The notes below the pieces were generated by a model. The model was not told where the DNA came from and ran no database searches. It was given only the letters and a program-made list of their open reading frames with translations. A stretch of DNA of 64,000 bases from Volvox africanus (taxonomy: Eukaryota > Chlorophyta > Chlorophyceae > Chlamydomonadales > Volvocaceae). The position numbers and the translations under genes were made by a program. The DNA is taken from assembly GCA_030268105.1 (NCBI GenBank), contig BSDZ01000089.1, positions 310,001 to 374,000 on the forward strand, in the 5' to 3' direction. This document shows positions 12,401 through 23,800 of the stretch, one piece after another. The stretch's first letter is position 1. Every line of letters begins with the position of its first letter.

Positions 12401-13646
12401 GGCTGCAGTGCGCGACGCGGCTCTCATTACTAGTCAGGCGCTGGCGGACTGCCTTCACGGCCGCTACAGCCAGGGTGGTGCCACTTCTGCTGCCAACGCC
12501 ACTACAGCAGCAGCTGCGGCCGACCCGGCCGTCGCCAACTCCTTTATTGTGCGAGAGCCAGGAGACCCCTCAAGCCTATCGCAGGCCGAGCCCGGGCTGC
12601 ATGCCGCCGAGGTGAGGGGGGGGGAGCCCCGAGGCTGGCCGACCTGGTGTGTCCGTGTGCGTGTCTGTGTGCCTGTGTGTATGTAACCTCCTCGCTGCTC
12701 GTTGTCGTGCTCCTCCCGCCTCATTTGACCACCTCCTACTCCCTCTCTCCGTCCATTTGCCTCGTGCCTCGTCGCCACCAAAGGCGCTCTTGGAGGCCGC
12801 TAAGGTGGCCGCCGAGGCGGCGCAAGCGGAGAGGTGAGGGCGGGGCATTTCCCTCCGAGCTCTATCCGGAGTCCCGAATAGGACTCAGACGTTAAGTGGC
12901 TGTCGTACGATGTATCCTCTGAAAGCTACACGTTTGGCATATGCTTTGAAAGAAAGCCGACTTCTGAGCAATCGTGATGGGTCCTGGGTTTGGATGTCAA
13001 CTTTACAAATAGGGCTGCTCGGAGCCGTAGACCCACTTCTGCCTCTCCGCCCCCACCGCTTATCTCGCCACGGGTTTGTAAACAGGCGCTTAGCTGAGGA
13101 AGCTGGTGAGGCAGTGTGCATTTGCGTTGTTTCCGTTGTTGGTGTCAAGAAAAGGCTTTCCTTCTTTCCCCCCATTACCACCACTACTACCCCAGGGACA
13201 AAGCACTCCAGGAGGTGGAGGCGATGCGGCTGGCGCTGGCGGACCGCCAGGCAGCGCGTGAGGCAGCTGAAGCTGCAGCGGCTGCCGCCACCACCGCGCT
13301 CGCGGCAGTCACGCGCGACCTGGACGCAACCAAGCTGGAGCTTGCTGAGGCGCGGCAGCTGGAGCTGCTGTTCCAGTCTAAACGCGACGTCTTCCATGCA
13401 TCGAAACGGGTGACGCGGGGTTTGCCGCACGAGTGGATCTACGGCAGCGCTGCAGTAGCGGCAGCACCGCGATCTGGCGGCGTTGCTGCCGCCGCCAGCG
13501 AGCAGCTGCCGCCGCCGCCGCCGCGGCAAGTGGCCCAGCGCGAGGTGGTTTCGGTGCCGTTACTGGCGGAGACGGATGTGGAGGAGGACGGGACGAGCAC
13601 AGAGACGGACTCACAGCCAGCGGCCGGTGGCACGCCGCCACGATAA
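6500..13646 (+). CDS. Alanine-rich coiled-coil protein, orphan, 833 aa
   Basis: I do not recognise this protein. Thirteen exons join without a phase conflict: 6500-6887, 7275-7348, 7837-7905, 8332-8532, 8741-9049, 9947-10126, 10395-10727, 11315-11377, 11755-11856, 12021-12070, 12380-12611, 12784-12833 and 13196-13646, ending in TAA. Nearly all introns are GT-AG with good donors. The start is the ATG at 6500, followed by an acidic segment and a first heptad region with LREQIRMLTKQF. Further coiled-coil segments are spread along the protein, for example LLERVSELEFLVEELQ, LLAEKAALQRELRAL and VSELKEEVEMLTSR, with long Ala/Glu/Arg stretches. The C-terminus is Pro-rich, then acidic, ending GGTPPR. 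No catalytic domain or membrane segment is visible. A scaffold, cytoskeletal or golgin-like role would fit but is only inference. A further exon-like stretch (about 9350-9460) reads well but does not fit the phase, so it is left out. Confidence 0.8.
9465..9860. repeat. 7-bp minisatellite (CCTCCCT)n, about 56 copies
   Basis: A nearly perfect 7-bp array of about 400 bp in the intron between exons 8741-9049 and 9947-10126 of the coiled-coil gene. It ends about 85 bp before the acceptor. The unit is the reverse complement of the array at 1-240. Since 7 is not a multiple of 3, all three frames stay open and give artificial Pro/Ser/Leu or Gly/Arg/Glu ORFs. Confidence 0.98.
12175..12311. repeat. Intronic fold-back element with two inverted-repeat pairs
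   Basis: Two perfect inverted pairs lie in the intron between exons 12021-12070 and 12380-12611. One is 17 bp (12175-12191 with 12282-12298); the other is 13 bp (12231-12243 with 12299-12311). The space between also holds a diverged direct repeat carrying GTGTAAATAG. This resembles a small MITE-like or nested hairpin insertion. Confidence 0.75.
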
Positions 13647-16600
13647 TGACGATGTGATCATAATGACGACGACGACGATGATGATGATGATGATACCAAT
13701 TATAATGATGATGATGGGGGCGAGGGATATTATAACTACTCCGTCCCCTCCTCTGGAGCGCTCTGCCGAATCGTGACACCAACAAACCAAAAGCTGGAGC
13801 ACGAAGGCGTGACCGGGATTTACACGTCGTCTTCAGTTCTGAACGATCTTTTATCAGGAGGGACGTGTAGCGGGTGAAGTGCAGTTGGATATGTGGGCGG
13901 ATATGTTGAGGTGCTGTGTCGGTCCGCCCTCGACAGCGCGAGGACGTATGCACGTTGCAGGTGAACACTTGCAGGAGATGCCCGTCGCACTGCAGCTGGT
14001 GTACGGCAATCGCTCATTGGTATACGGCAATTGCTAACAAGTGCAGAGCTGCAGTGACGTACGGAAAACGTTGTCGTAAACGTGCTGAACATGCGGCCTG
14101 TTGCATGCAGTTGTTTCTTTCTTTTCTATTATGGAAAGCAGGACTTTGACCATCGGAGATCCGACGAGGATGTGGGAGGGCGGAGTTGCTTGCGGTCTTG
14201 GACTCTGTTTCAAGGTTTTGGTGATGTGCGTCTTCAATATCACTGGAACTCACTCAGGTCATTAATTCATTACTGGACAGGTGCAGATATGTGAACGAGT
14301 TACAACCTAGGAGCTGTGCTGATGGTCACGTTGATATATTGTTGATTTGAATCCTTCGGGTTGATGCACTGCTTATGTTGAATCATCGGCTGGCGGAAGA
14401 TGGTGGAAGGGGTAATGGGGGATGGGGGATGGGGGATGGGGGCCGGTAATTTAGGAGAGGGGCCCCACCACCCAGACACACGCAATTCGGCCAATTCAGA
14501 TATAGCACTAAGAGTGATGCAGTAGTGATGAAAGGACCATAAGACTGCTGCGCGGGGCAGAGCGACAGAGGTGCTGGCACTCGTAATGGTATACGCACAG
14601 CAGGAGGTGTACAGGACTGAGGCGGATGGAAAGGAGGAAACCACGCATTCGTCGGTTGTGTATGTGTGTTCGTGATAGGACTCTGAGGCAGGAACCAGGG
14701 CGTATGTCGAGGCGGATGCTGATTGTCTGCCTTTGGGGAGGGATGGAGGGGAAAGTCGAAAAAAACGAATCCTGGATAGAGGGGGGCTTAAAGGGCACGG
14801 TTGCGCATGGGGTCGACATGACCGGTTGGGCGATGGGAGTTGGGAACATGGAAAGCTGCGGACAATGTACATTGTACATGGTTATCGGTTGTCCGTACAC
14901 AGGAGACGTGCAGAAGGTATGAAGCCGCACTCCCGCACGGCCCATCGCCGCATATGACGCCTTCTGGGGAGGGGCTACAATCAGGACGATGAGCGATGTC
15001 GCCCACGTTGGCAATGTGACGAGCTCACCATGTAAGTCTAATGATTTTACAACAGAATCTCTCCTTCTTCCGCCTCCCGCTTGTCGCATCCAGCATACAA
15101 TATATAAAGTCCATTGCCTTGCCTGCCTTCTACCCCTCTCTATCAAACCTTGGCTAACCAAAACCCAAAACTGCAGCCGCAGAAAAAACAAGATCCAACA
15201 AGAAAACCGAGACACCAAGCACCAAAGCACGTGTGCACCACCAAGCATCAACATCACGAAAAAGTAGTAGCAGCATAAGAAGCGCATGACGAAGACGACT
15301 GAGCAAAGGACCCGGCCACCAGCTTTTAGGTACATCTCCGACCAGGCGAGTAGGTAATTGCTCCCTAGCAACGCGTGACAGCGCTGTCTCGCCCTATCCT
15401 ACAAAAAGAGTAGACTTTATATTTTCGCCATGAAAGAAGAAAAACGAAATTCCTCAAGCAGCGCACTCTCAATCCGGAGGTCCCCCCCCCGCAGCCTTCC
15501 AGCCTCCCATCTCCTTCAACCCGGTGTGTTGCAGGAAGCTGTCACAGTTGTGCGTGGCGGCAAACGTTTCGCTCCCGCTGCCACCCAGTTCCTGTGGGAG
15601 AGCAGAACGGCCTTTCACTTCCTCCGCGCAGACGACTTCAGCCGAAGCATGGCTGGCTATCACTTGTAGATGACCGCTGAATCAAAGATTAGGTGGACAC
15701 AACAGCAGCACCAGGAGGACGACCATACCAATGAGACCAGGGATCCGATCGTCGCGCGTCCCGCCCCTCACCCGGGCGGCGGTGATTGCCGCGGCCATGA
15801 CCGAAAGCGACAGTCGGTCTTTTGCCACCGAGTCCCAACCGTCCCCACTACCGTGTCGCCGTAGATCTGATAACCCCGTGAGGCGACCTAAAGGACGTGA
15901 GGCCGTGCAGGTGGAACCTGCAACGCCCATGCGGAAGGAATCACCGCTGATGAGGAGCATTCAGGACCGCTTTACCGCATTGCATACCCCCCCCCCTTCC
16001 ACACACATCGGCTGGGTACACGTCTCCACCATCAGGACTGGGCCAAGAGGTGCCCGCCTGAGGAGACATCACGCGCGAGCCCTCCTTCCAGCGCTGCTCA
16101 CCAGTCAGGGCAGTAAGGGGGACCATCACACCACCACAAACGGCGTGTACCAACAAGCACCAGCACCAGCACCAGCACCAGCACCAGCACCAGCACACCA
16201 CCGACTTTTCTCTCCTCTATATGTTGCTCTCGTCGCCCAACACAAGAACCTGCTCTCTCAACAATTCCTGTACTTTCAAAAACTATTTTTCCGAACGCTT
16301 TCTTCTCTGCACCTGCCCCCAAACGGCACTTGTTGAGTTGATATTTATACCAAAGCGCCGTGCAGAAGCATCATCCCCGCATACGGACCTTTCCTGCGCA
16401 CGACCTTCCGTATCTGCCTTCCCTTCTGAAGGGCCTCTTTCATTACAAGACCTAGTACCCGGGTACGCGGTATACTCGAACGGGTACCTCTGGTTCCTGA
16501 CCTATAGCGCCGCCCGAAAAGGTCAGGATATATCTCCTCCGTCCAAACCCAAACCCAAGCCGCCAACATGAAAACAACGACGATCCAAAGGTCCGAAAAC

Positions 16601-17876
16601 GAGCATCTCAAAGTGCCCCGTATAAATCAAGGACTATTGATTCGATCAACTTATCAAACGCAGATACGCGGATCCGATTCGAAGAAAGCACTGGCACTGA
16701 CCCATTTCAGGACTCACGTGGTTCCACTGCCGGCTGAGCCTCCATATCTCTCTGACCCCCACCAGAGGGAGGGGGAAAGAGCTCCCAGCTGCCACCAGAC
16801 CAGAGGCAAGACGCACTGATGCATGGGACTGAAAACCGATTGACACGCGCGCGCGCGCGTGTAGATGTGTTTGTGTGTAGGTGTTAGTATGTGTGTTGAC
16901 TACGTACACATGCCATCACCCGACGTAGCCGTGCGTCCTCATGCATCCCAAATTCTGATATGCGCGCGTGAAGAGACGAGTGAAGAGTGACGAGACGAGA
17001 CGAGTCAGCAATCACGAGCGATGAGACCATGGCGCGGCCCCGCCGCCCCCCCGGCCCGCCCCGCAGCGTCTCCCCGGCAGTGTGTTCCTACCAATCTCGC
17101 ATTCGGTTGCGACTTTCACCGGACCAAGCGCCCCCCCAACATCCCCGCCGGTCCCTCGACATCCCGGTGCATTCTTCACAACGAACCTCACTTCACTCGA
17201 TGGGGGCACATGCCATCGGCCCGCACTCATTCCGTGAGATCGTCGACACGTAATACTTTTCAGGTGGTAGGCCGCAAGGGTTGCTAGCAGCACGGGAGCA
17301 AATGTGCGGACCGTGTGAGGTCTCCTGCCCCCGTTCCACTGCTCCTCGGGTTCAACAAGAGCGTCAACTAGAGTTTCAACCAGACTATACTCTTGGCACC
17401 CTTCCAAGCCACCTTCTGCAGCCTTCCGCCAGGCCTCTTCCGGAGAGCTACATACTCTTATGTACTTCTACCATCAAAAAAGAGCCTCCTCTAATCCCAG
17501 CCTTCCCCTGTCGACGCCTTCAGGGCAATCCAATGGGTACTTCATACACATCAAAAACCAACTTTCCTTTCGCTGTACATGTACTAAATAAGGATCCGAG
17601 GCACATCCTGTCAGGCAGGCTGAGGCTTCCACAACTTGCAGCCAAGACTCTTTCCCCCTCCCTTTGCGCTAGCCAGCCTCTCCCTGGTGTGCCTGGTAGA
17701 TCCTGCCGGCAGCCCCTGCCGCTGATCGTGGAGCGCTACCACTACCCCTGCAGCCACTATAGCGTGCGGCTCATACAAAGTCGCCGCAGCGCAGAGGCCC
17801 TCTTTGCTCCTGCCCCTACCCCCGATTACTGCTAATTGCTGACCGCTGACTACGAACAGCCGCAGCTGCAGCTGCT
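13647..17876. other. Convergent intergenic region, no supported gene
   Basis: This 4.2-kb gap lies between two convergent genes and should hold both 3' ends. It contains a GAT/GAC triplet tract (about 13645-13695), repeated GATGGGG units near 14415-14445, a CAGCAC tract (16158-16197) and a CG-dinucleotide run near 16845. Several ORFs of 90-200 codons exist on both strands, for example 15731-16336 plus and 17012-17407 minus. None has a recognisable domain or a consistent splice structure, so I do not call genes here. Confidence 0.5.
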
Positions 17877-20800
17877 CTAAAACAGGCTTCCACCGGCGCT
17901 GCTGGCTTGCTGCTCCAGTGCCTGCAGCGCCGCCTGCATCGTCATCAAGACGACCTGCGGTGTAGCAGCCTGAGGGAGGGGGAGTGGAGGGAAGGTAAAT
18001 GCCATCATAACCTGAGTGCCAGGTAGAGATGTAAGGAGAGAAAGTAAACCCGTCCCTCTCTTCCTGATGCGTGCCCAAGCCTGCTACGTCTCTTACCTGC
18101 ATGTGCTCCAGTTGCTCTAGCCTCCAGGCCACCACTGTCAATAACCCCACAGCCACCGACAGCAGGAACGCAGCGAGCATGAGCCACCTGCAACAGAGCA
18201 GAGACTCAGCGGGTCAGCGGCTCTGTGAGGGACTCCAATCACAGCTTTCACAGCAACCCTCGCACACCTTAGCAAGCATCACATAGTGCAGGTGACCGGA
18301 GGCAAAAGGGGGCGAGCAGGTGGAGGTGGGGGGGAGGAGCGGGAGGCTGTTCGCCGCTATGCGCAGAAAAGGGCATAGGACTGCGCCGAGGACCGCGAGG
18401 ACCGAGGCGTCATCTCCTTGCTTAGCGGCACAAGCTCTACCGCCGCACGACAAAATGCCGGGGGGCATTTTGCGTTTTGCATTTTGCCCGAAGGCTTTAC
18501 TCCGTCCTGTGTACGAGTCAGGAGCCCCATGTGACAACAAAACACTGCATGGCAAACCCTAACCACCCCATGTCACGGTCAATACCCTGTCGACTCGGCC
18601 CCTCCGATCCCCCGTTCGGAGCTCCTTTTCCTTTTTCCTTACTTGCGGTCGTTCCGCTCCACCGCCTTCATCCACAGGTTGCTGACGTGATCGCTCCGCT
18701 CCCGCCAGCTGTCCTCCTGCAGCCACATAGGATGTCGAAAACACGAGGATGCAGATTCAGACGAAAACCAAATAAAAACAAACTGCCCCAAACAAACGCC
18801 CTCCAGAGCCTTCCTCCCCCCGAGGCTGTGCACGGCGTCACCGCGACCCCCCAACCGAGCAGGCACCACGCGAGTTCAGTGCGGAAGGGCGGTCCTAAGG
18901 ACACAGAAAACTATGGACATACATATGCACATACACACACGCATTCGCACACACGCACATACACATGCACAGGAGACGACCAGGAGATTCCCGAACCGGA
19001 CAAGTCAGGAAGGGCAGGTCCCAAACACACCACACCTTGAGCCTTTGGACTTCCGCAGCAATTTCCTCCAGCGGCAGGTCAGGGGGGATATAGATCGCCT
19101 CAACTGGCTTGCTTGCCCCGTCCTTAGCCGCCTGCTTCGAAGCCTTCTCCTCATCCTCTTCGCCCTTCTCGTCCGGCCAGAACTGCCACCATGGCTTGCC
19201 ACGACCGGCGGTACCATCCGACGACGGCTCGCCGCTCTTAGACGGAGATGCGGCAGCCTCCCCGGCAGCACTTGTGTCGCCGTCGACGGAGGCGGCAGCG
19301 GCGGCGGCGTCGTGCAGCTTAGCGGCACCACCCTTAGGCACCCAAAATTGCCACCAATGGGGCTCATCGCCGGCGTCGGCGTCAGTGGTATGGTTCGTGG
19401 CGTCCGTGGCAGTAGAGCCTCGGCCATCATCATCTTCGCTACCTACGTGGTGCTGCGGCTGTCCGCCTCCGCCTCCGCCGTATCGGGGTAGCCGTGACAC
19501 AATCGCCGCCAGCCAGTTATCGTCACCGTTGCCGTCGGCAGCTGTGCGATCCCTCACTGCTGCTTCTCCTCGACCTGCCTCCCGATGCTCCTGAGCCGAC
19601 GACGGCGGTGCTGGCTTCTGGTTAAGCGACTCCATCGCCTTCTCAATGGCAGTGGCCGTCAGCGATTGTGCCGCCGCCGTCAGGTGCGCCAGTGCACTCA
19701 GGATTGTGCCAGTGTCGCCGCCGCCGCTGCCACTGCCACTGACGCCGGCAGCGGCCCGGTCCTGTACCTTCCGTGTGCCGCTGCGGCTCTGGCTGGAAGG
19801 CGGCGTTGGTGCCACCACCTCAACGGAGACGTCAATCAGCGCTCCCTCGGTAACGTGTTGCAGTGGCTGTAACTGCTGCTGGGCTGCTGCTGCCGCCGCC
19901 GCCGCCGCCGCTGCTGCTGCTGACGGAGACTGCCCCGGGGCTGCACTGTCCGGTTGATGAAGTGGTTCAAGGACCTGCACAGATAACGGTTCAGACCGCG
20001 ACGCCTCATCGCCGTCACGACGACTCCCGATGCTACCGCCGCCGCCGTCATCACTGCCTAAGTTCGAGTGCCGCCGCCGCCAACGGCTGCCAGCAGTCGC
20101 GCCGCCGTCACCGGCACCTTCATACGTGTTTTGGCTGTACGAATGGCCGTTGCCGCCGCCGCTGACTGTGTAAAGGTCCTCGACTGCCGCTGCCGGGGGG
20201 CGCTCCAACACGGCCGTCGCTGCCCGAAACGGCTGAACAGCACCTGCCACTGCCGCTGGCGCTGGCATTGCCGCTGGCGCTGGCATTGCCGCTGGCGCTG
20301 GCATTGCCGCTGGCGCTGGCATTGCCGCTGGCGCTGGCATTGCCGCTGGCGCTGTCGTATTGAAAGTTATCGCCTGCCGCTCATCTGTCGGTGCCATATG
20401 ATGGGATCCATCACTCGCGCCACCACCCACATCCGGCACCGCCACCGCCACGCTTCGCGTCCAGCGCCCAGAAGATGTCGCCGCCACACCATTCACCGCC
20501 GTAACAAGTGGTGGCGCTAACCCAACATGTCCATTGCCCTCACCTACAAGTCCCTCGCCATCATCACCTCGGTCTCCTCCCTCGGTGCCTTGCAAGCTTC
20601 CCGCAGCAATTGCCGCCGGTAATGGCACAATCGCCGCGGAGCCCTCCAAAGCTGCCACTGTGTGCTCGCGCTCCTTCGCAGTGGTGGTAGTTGTTGTCGG
20701 AGAAGATGTGGCTGCGGCATGCGCTGCCCGCGGCGGCGGCGGCGGCGGCGGTGGCACTGAAGCCGCCGCGGACGTTGCATTCGCCGGGAGCTGCTTTGGC

Positions 20801-23800
20801 GGCGCCGCTGGTGGCGGTAACGCGATCACGGGTTGCTGCTGCTGTTGTTGTTGTTGTTGTTGTTGTTGTAGTTGCTGCTGGGCGATTATCGACGCCCCCT
20901 GGTCTACTGCGCCCTTGGCAGCGCCAGCCGCAGCTGCAGCAGCCTCCTGTGCAGCTCGTGCGGCGCGTGCTGCGGCTCGTGCCGCCGCCGCCCTTGTCAT
21001 CGCAATGGCGGACATGGCGGCGGAGGCCGCGACCGCGGCACGGCTGCTCGCGGCGGCTGCACTGCGGATGTCCGTGATAGGCACCTGCGCTGCTGCTTGC
21101 TTGGAGAAGTTTGCCGACTCGCGGTAACCCGAGTCGTGTTCCTCGTCATCAAATGCCTAGGGGGAAGAAACGGAAAGAGGAAGCGGCAGCCCAAGAAGCC
21201 ACAGGGGTTGAGGAGGTTTCTGCGCGTGTGTGCCGGTTCAAGTACCACCTCAACCTGTGTCTGGGACATGCAGCAAATGCACCAGACCCCACACACCTGG
21301 TGACCGCATGACATGACATGACATGACATCCTGGTTCACGTACCTTGTATGATAGCTCGAGTAGGACATCCCCCGTAGGTACGGGTTCACCGCCGCTAAT
21401 ACCGTATGATGCGACTGGCGGCTGCAGCGGCACCCACATGGTCAGCTTGCCGCCCTCCTGCGCGGTGCCGAGTCATCAGTCGAGGGGACAGGAGAGGGGA
21501 AGAGAGGAGCGGCGAAATTTGTTACAAGCGGGCGAGAGCACGAGGAGAGGGAGGAGGATAGGATGACGAGATGCCAACCCCAACCCCAACCCCACCAGCA
21601 GCAGCAGCAGCAGCAGCAGCAACGACAACTCATACCCAGCTGCCGTGCAGTGTCGCCACCCAACCCCTCCCTCCTGCTTTCTCATTTCATTCCTCCATCA
21701 CCCTCCCTTTAAACCCCCTCCTCCTCTTCCTCTTCCTCCTGCTCTTCCTCCCCCTCCTCCTCCCCGCCAAATGGTCGTATGCTCAGAGAAGTCAACTGAA
21801 ATGGTGAATTCATTTTCAGAATTTCCTCCGCCCGCCTCTACGTCCCATCTTTGCTAGGGTTCCCTACAGCTTCCCTCACCGCTCCGTGTTGCGCCACAAG
21901 CACATCCGCCAGCTTGATGCAGGCTCTGCCAACGTCCGTCCGACCCGTTAGGTGGCTGTCCTTGACGAGCATCTCCAGGACCTGGGAGGACAAGCGTCCG
22001 GAAGGACAGCAGGTACACGCGGTGCGAGGAGGGATGGGGTCATATGAGCACCAGAGGCGGGTGGAAGGAGGGGAAAGGCGGAAAGAGAGTATTCTTGAGA
22101 GTAACATACCTAGCTACCTACACACTCATACACGAGCAGTCGCCCTTTCCATGGACCCATTTCCTCTTGTACATACACACACACACACAGTCACACGAGT
22201 GAGTCTGAAGTGGCGAACCTGAACTTCCGGGTCCTCCACCAGAAACTGAAACTCCTGGTTCCACACGGGCGCGCGGTGGCGACCCGGGTGGCTCGTGTCC
22301 CCCTCGCGCCGACTCTGAACAGCCTGGGGTGGCGCCAAGAGGGACGAGAGGGGGGAGACGCATGAACGAGAAGAGGGTGGAAGAGGGTGGAAGAGGGTGG
22401 AAGAGGGGGGAAAGACGAATGAAACGAGCCCTGGTGCTGGGGGTGGTTAGGTTAAGTTAATAGTTATCCAAATTCCTTGCCAACACATCTACCCAACAAG
22501 GAAAACGATAAGAGAGGGATGCCCCCGAAAAGATGCCCCCTGCCCCCTGCCTCCTTGGACGAGGTCAGCCGTCGTCGCTATCACCATCATCATCCACCTT
22601 CGCGGATGGCCACATCATACTTTATCCTCTCCTTGGAAACAGCTTCGTCTCTTCAGCAGTACCAGGTATCGTGTATTCGCCTGACCCCATCTCCCCGCCT
22701 CCTCGCGGACGGCCGCACTCCTGCCCCGCCCTCAAGACTCACCTGCTCTCCCAGCACCAGCCGTACGTACGGGTTGCTTTGGCCAGGAAAGCCCCACACC
22801 GGCAGATCGCGGGCCTCACGCAGCGTCACGCTTAGCTCGCCCTGGGGGAAGGGTGTGTGAAATCAGGCGGTTTCCGCTCCGGGAACTGTAAACTGACCTT
22901 TAGCGATTGTACGGACAGACGCGGGTCACCAATTTAGGGTTGTAGGAGTTTTAGTTTCCTCGCTGCAGCCCACCCAGGGCCAACTCGCGCAGGGGTCTCC
23001 GCCCTTCCCCACCTCCCCTCTGCCTACCTTGAACGCCTCCGGCAACGTCACGCCACCAGCGGGAGTCTGAGGTCCCAAAGGCAGTGCGGTCAGAAGCGCC
23101 GCCTCCACGGCGTCCGCCTGGGGAGCGTGTAGACACGGGGGGAGGGCACAGCTCCTCGGTGCCCAAACCCCTGCAGCCCACTGCCCTGGTTCCCTTTCAA
23201 TCTTCCCAGCCCCCCCCCGTCAACCTCATTTCGGTACGTTTGCTCTCCCCCTCTTTCACTAAGTTCGTTTACTCGTTTGATCCGTCTTTGTTCCAGCTCT
23301 TGATACCACCGCACAACAGCCCCGTGAGCTGAATAGGAGGCACACTCACCTGCAGCACTGCGCTGGCCACAGCCCGCATAATGGTGTCCCGCCCCACCGC
23401 CGCCTCCGCTATGGTGGTCACAGAGGGAGGAATATTGATCTCCAGCCGCTGCGGCAGCACCATCAGCGCCGGCAAATCCACCGTCAAGAGCTTCCGCAGG
23501 TAGTTCTGCACGACGGGCACCCGCATCAGCCGTACACGGTTGTACGGCGACAACTGGACCTTAACGTTTGGCGGCCCCACGAACGCTAGGCTGATAGTAC
23601 CGATCCAGGGGCACATGGGCGCCAATCGCAGCTTCAGCCACATCTGGCACTCCAGATCCAGATCTGAGACCAGGACGGGTACTTTGAAGCGCCAACGCCC
23701 CTCCCCCAGCTCCAACATCAGCAGCATGCGGGCGCCGCCCGTATATCGGAGATCCACAACGCCGTTGAGGTCGGAGTCCTAATGAGCATTGCGAGATCGG

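Noticed and set aside
11558..12458. 237- and 273-codon minus-strand ORFs
   Set aside because: They run antisense through exons and introns of the coiled-coil gene and contain the fold-back element; no domain is seen.
15682..15960. Minus-strand ORF ending in a short hydrophobic tail, possible tail-anchored protein
   Set aside because: The hydrophobic stretch comes from GGTGCTGCTG-type repeat sequence, and no upstream exons fit.
15731..16336. 201-codon plus-strand ORF with an APAP tail
   Set aside because: No domain, no supporting exon chain, and its end is a CAGCAC microsatellite.
21309..21330. ACATG direct repeats that could suggest an array
   Set aside because: A simple 5-bp microsatellite next to a splice donor, with no spacers; not a CRISPR or regulatory array.
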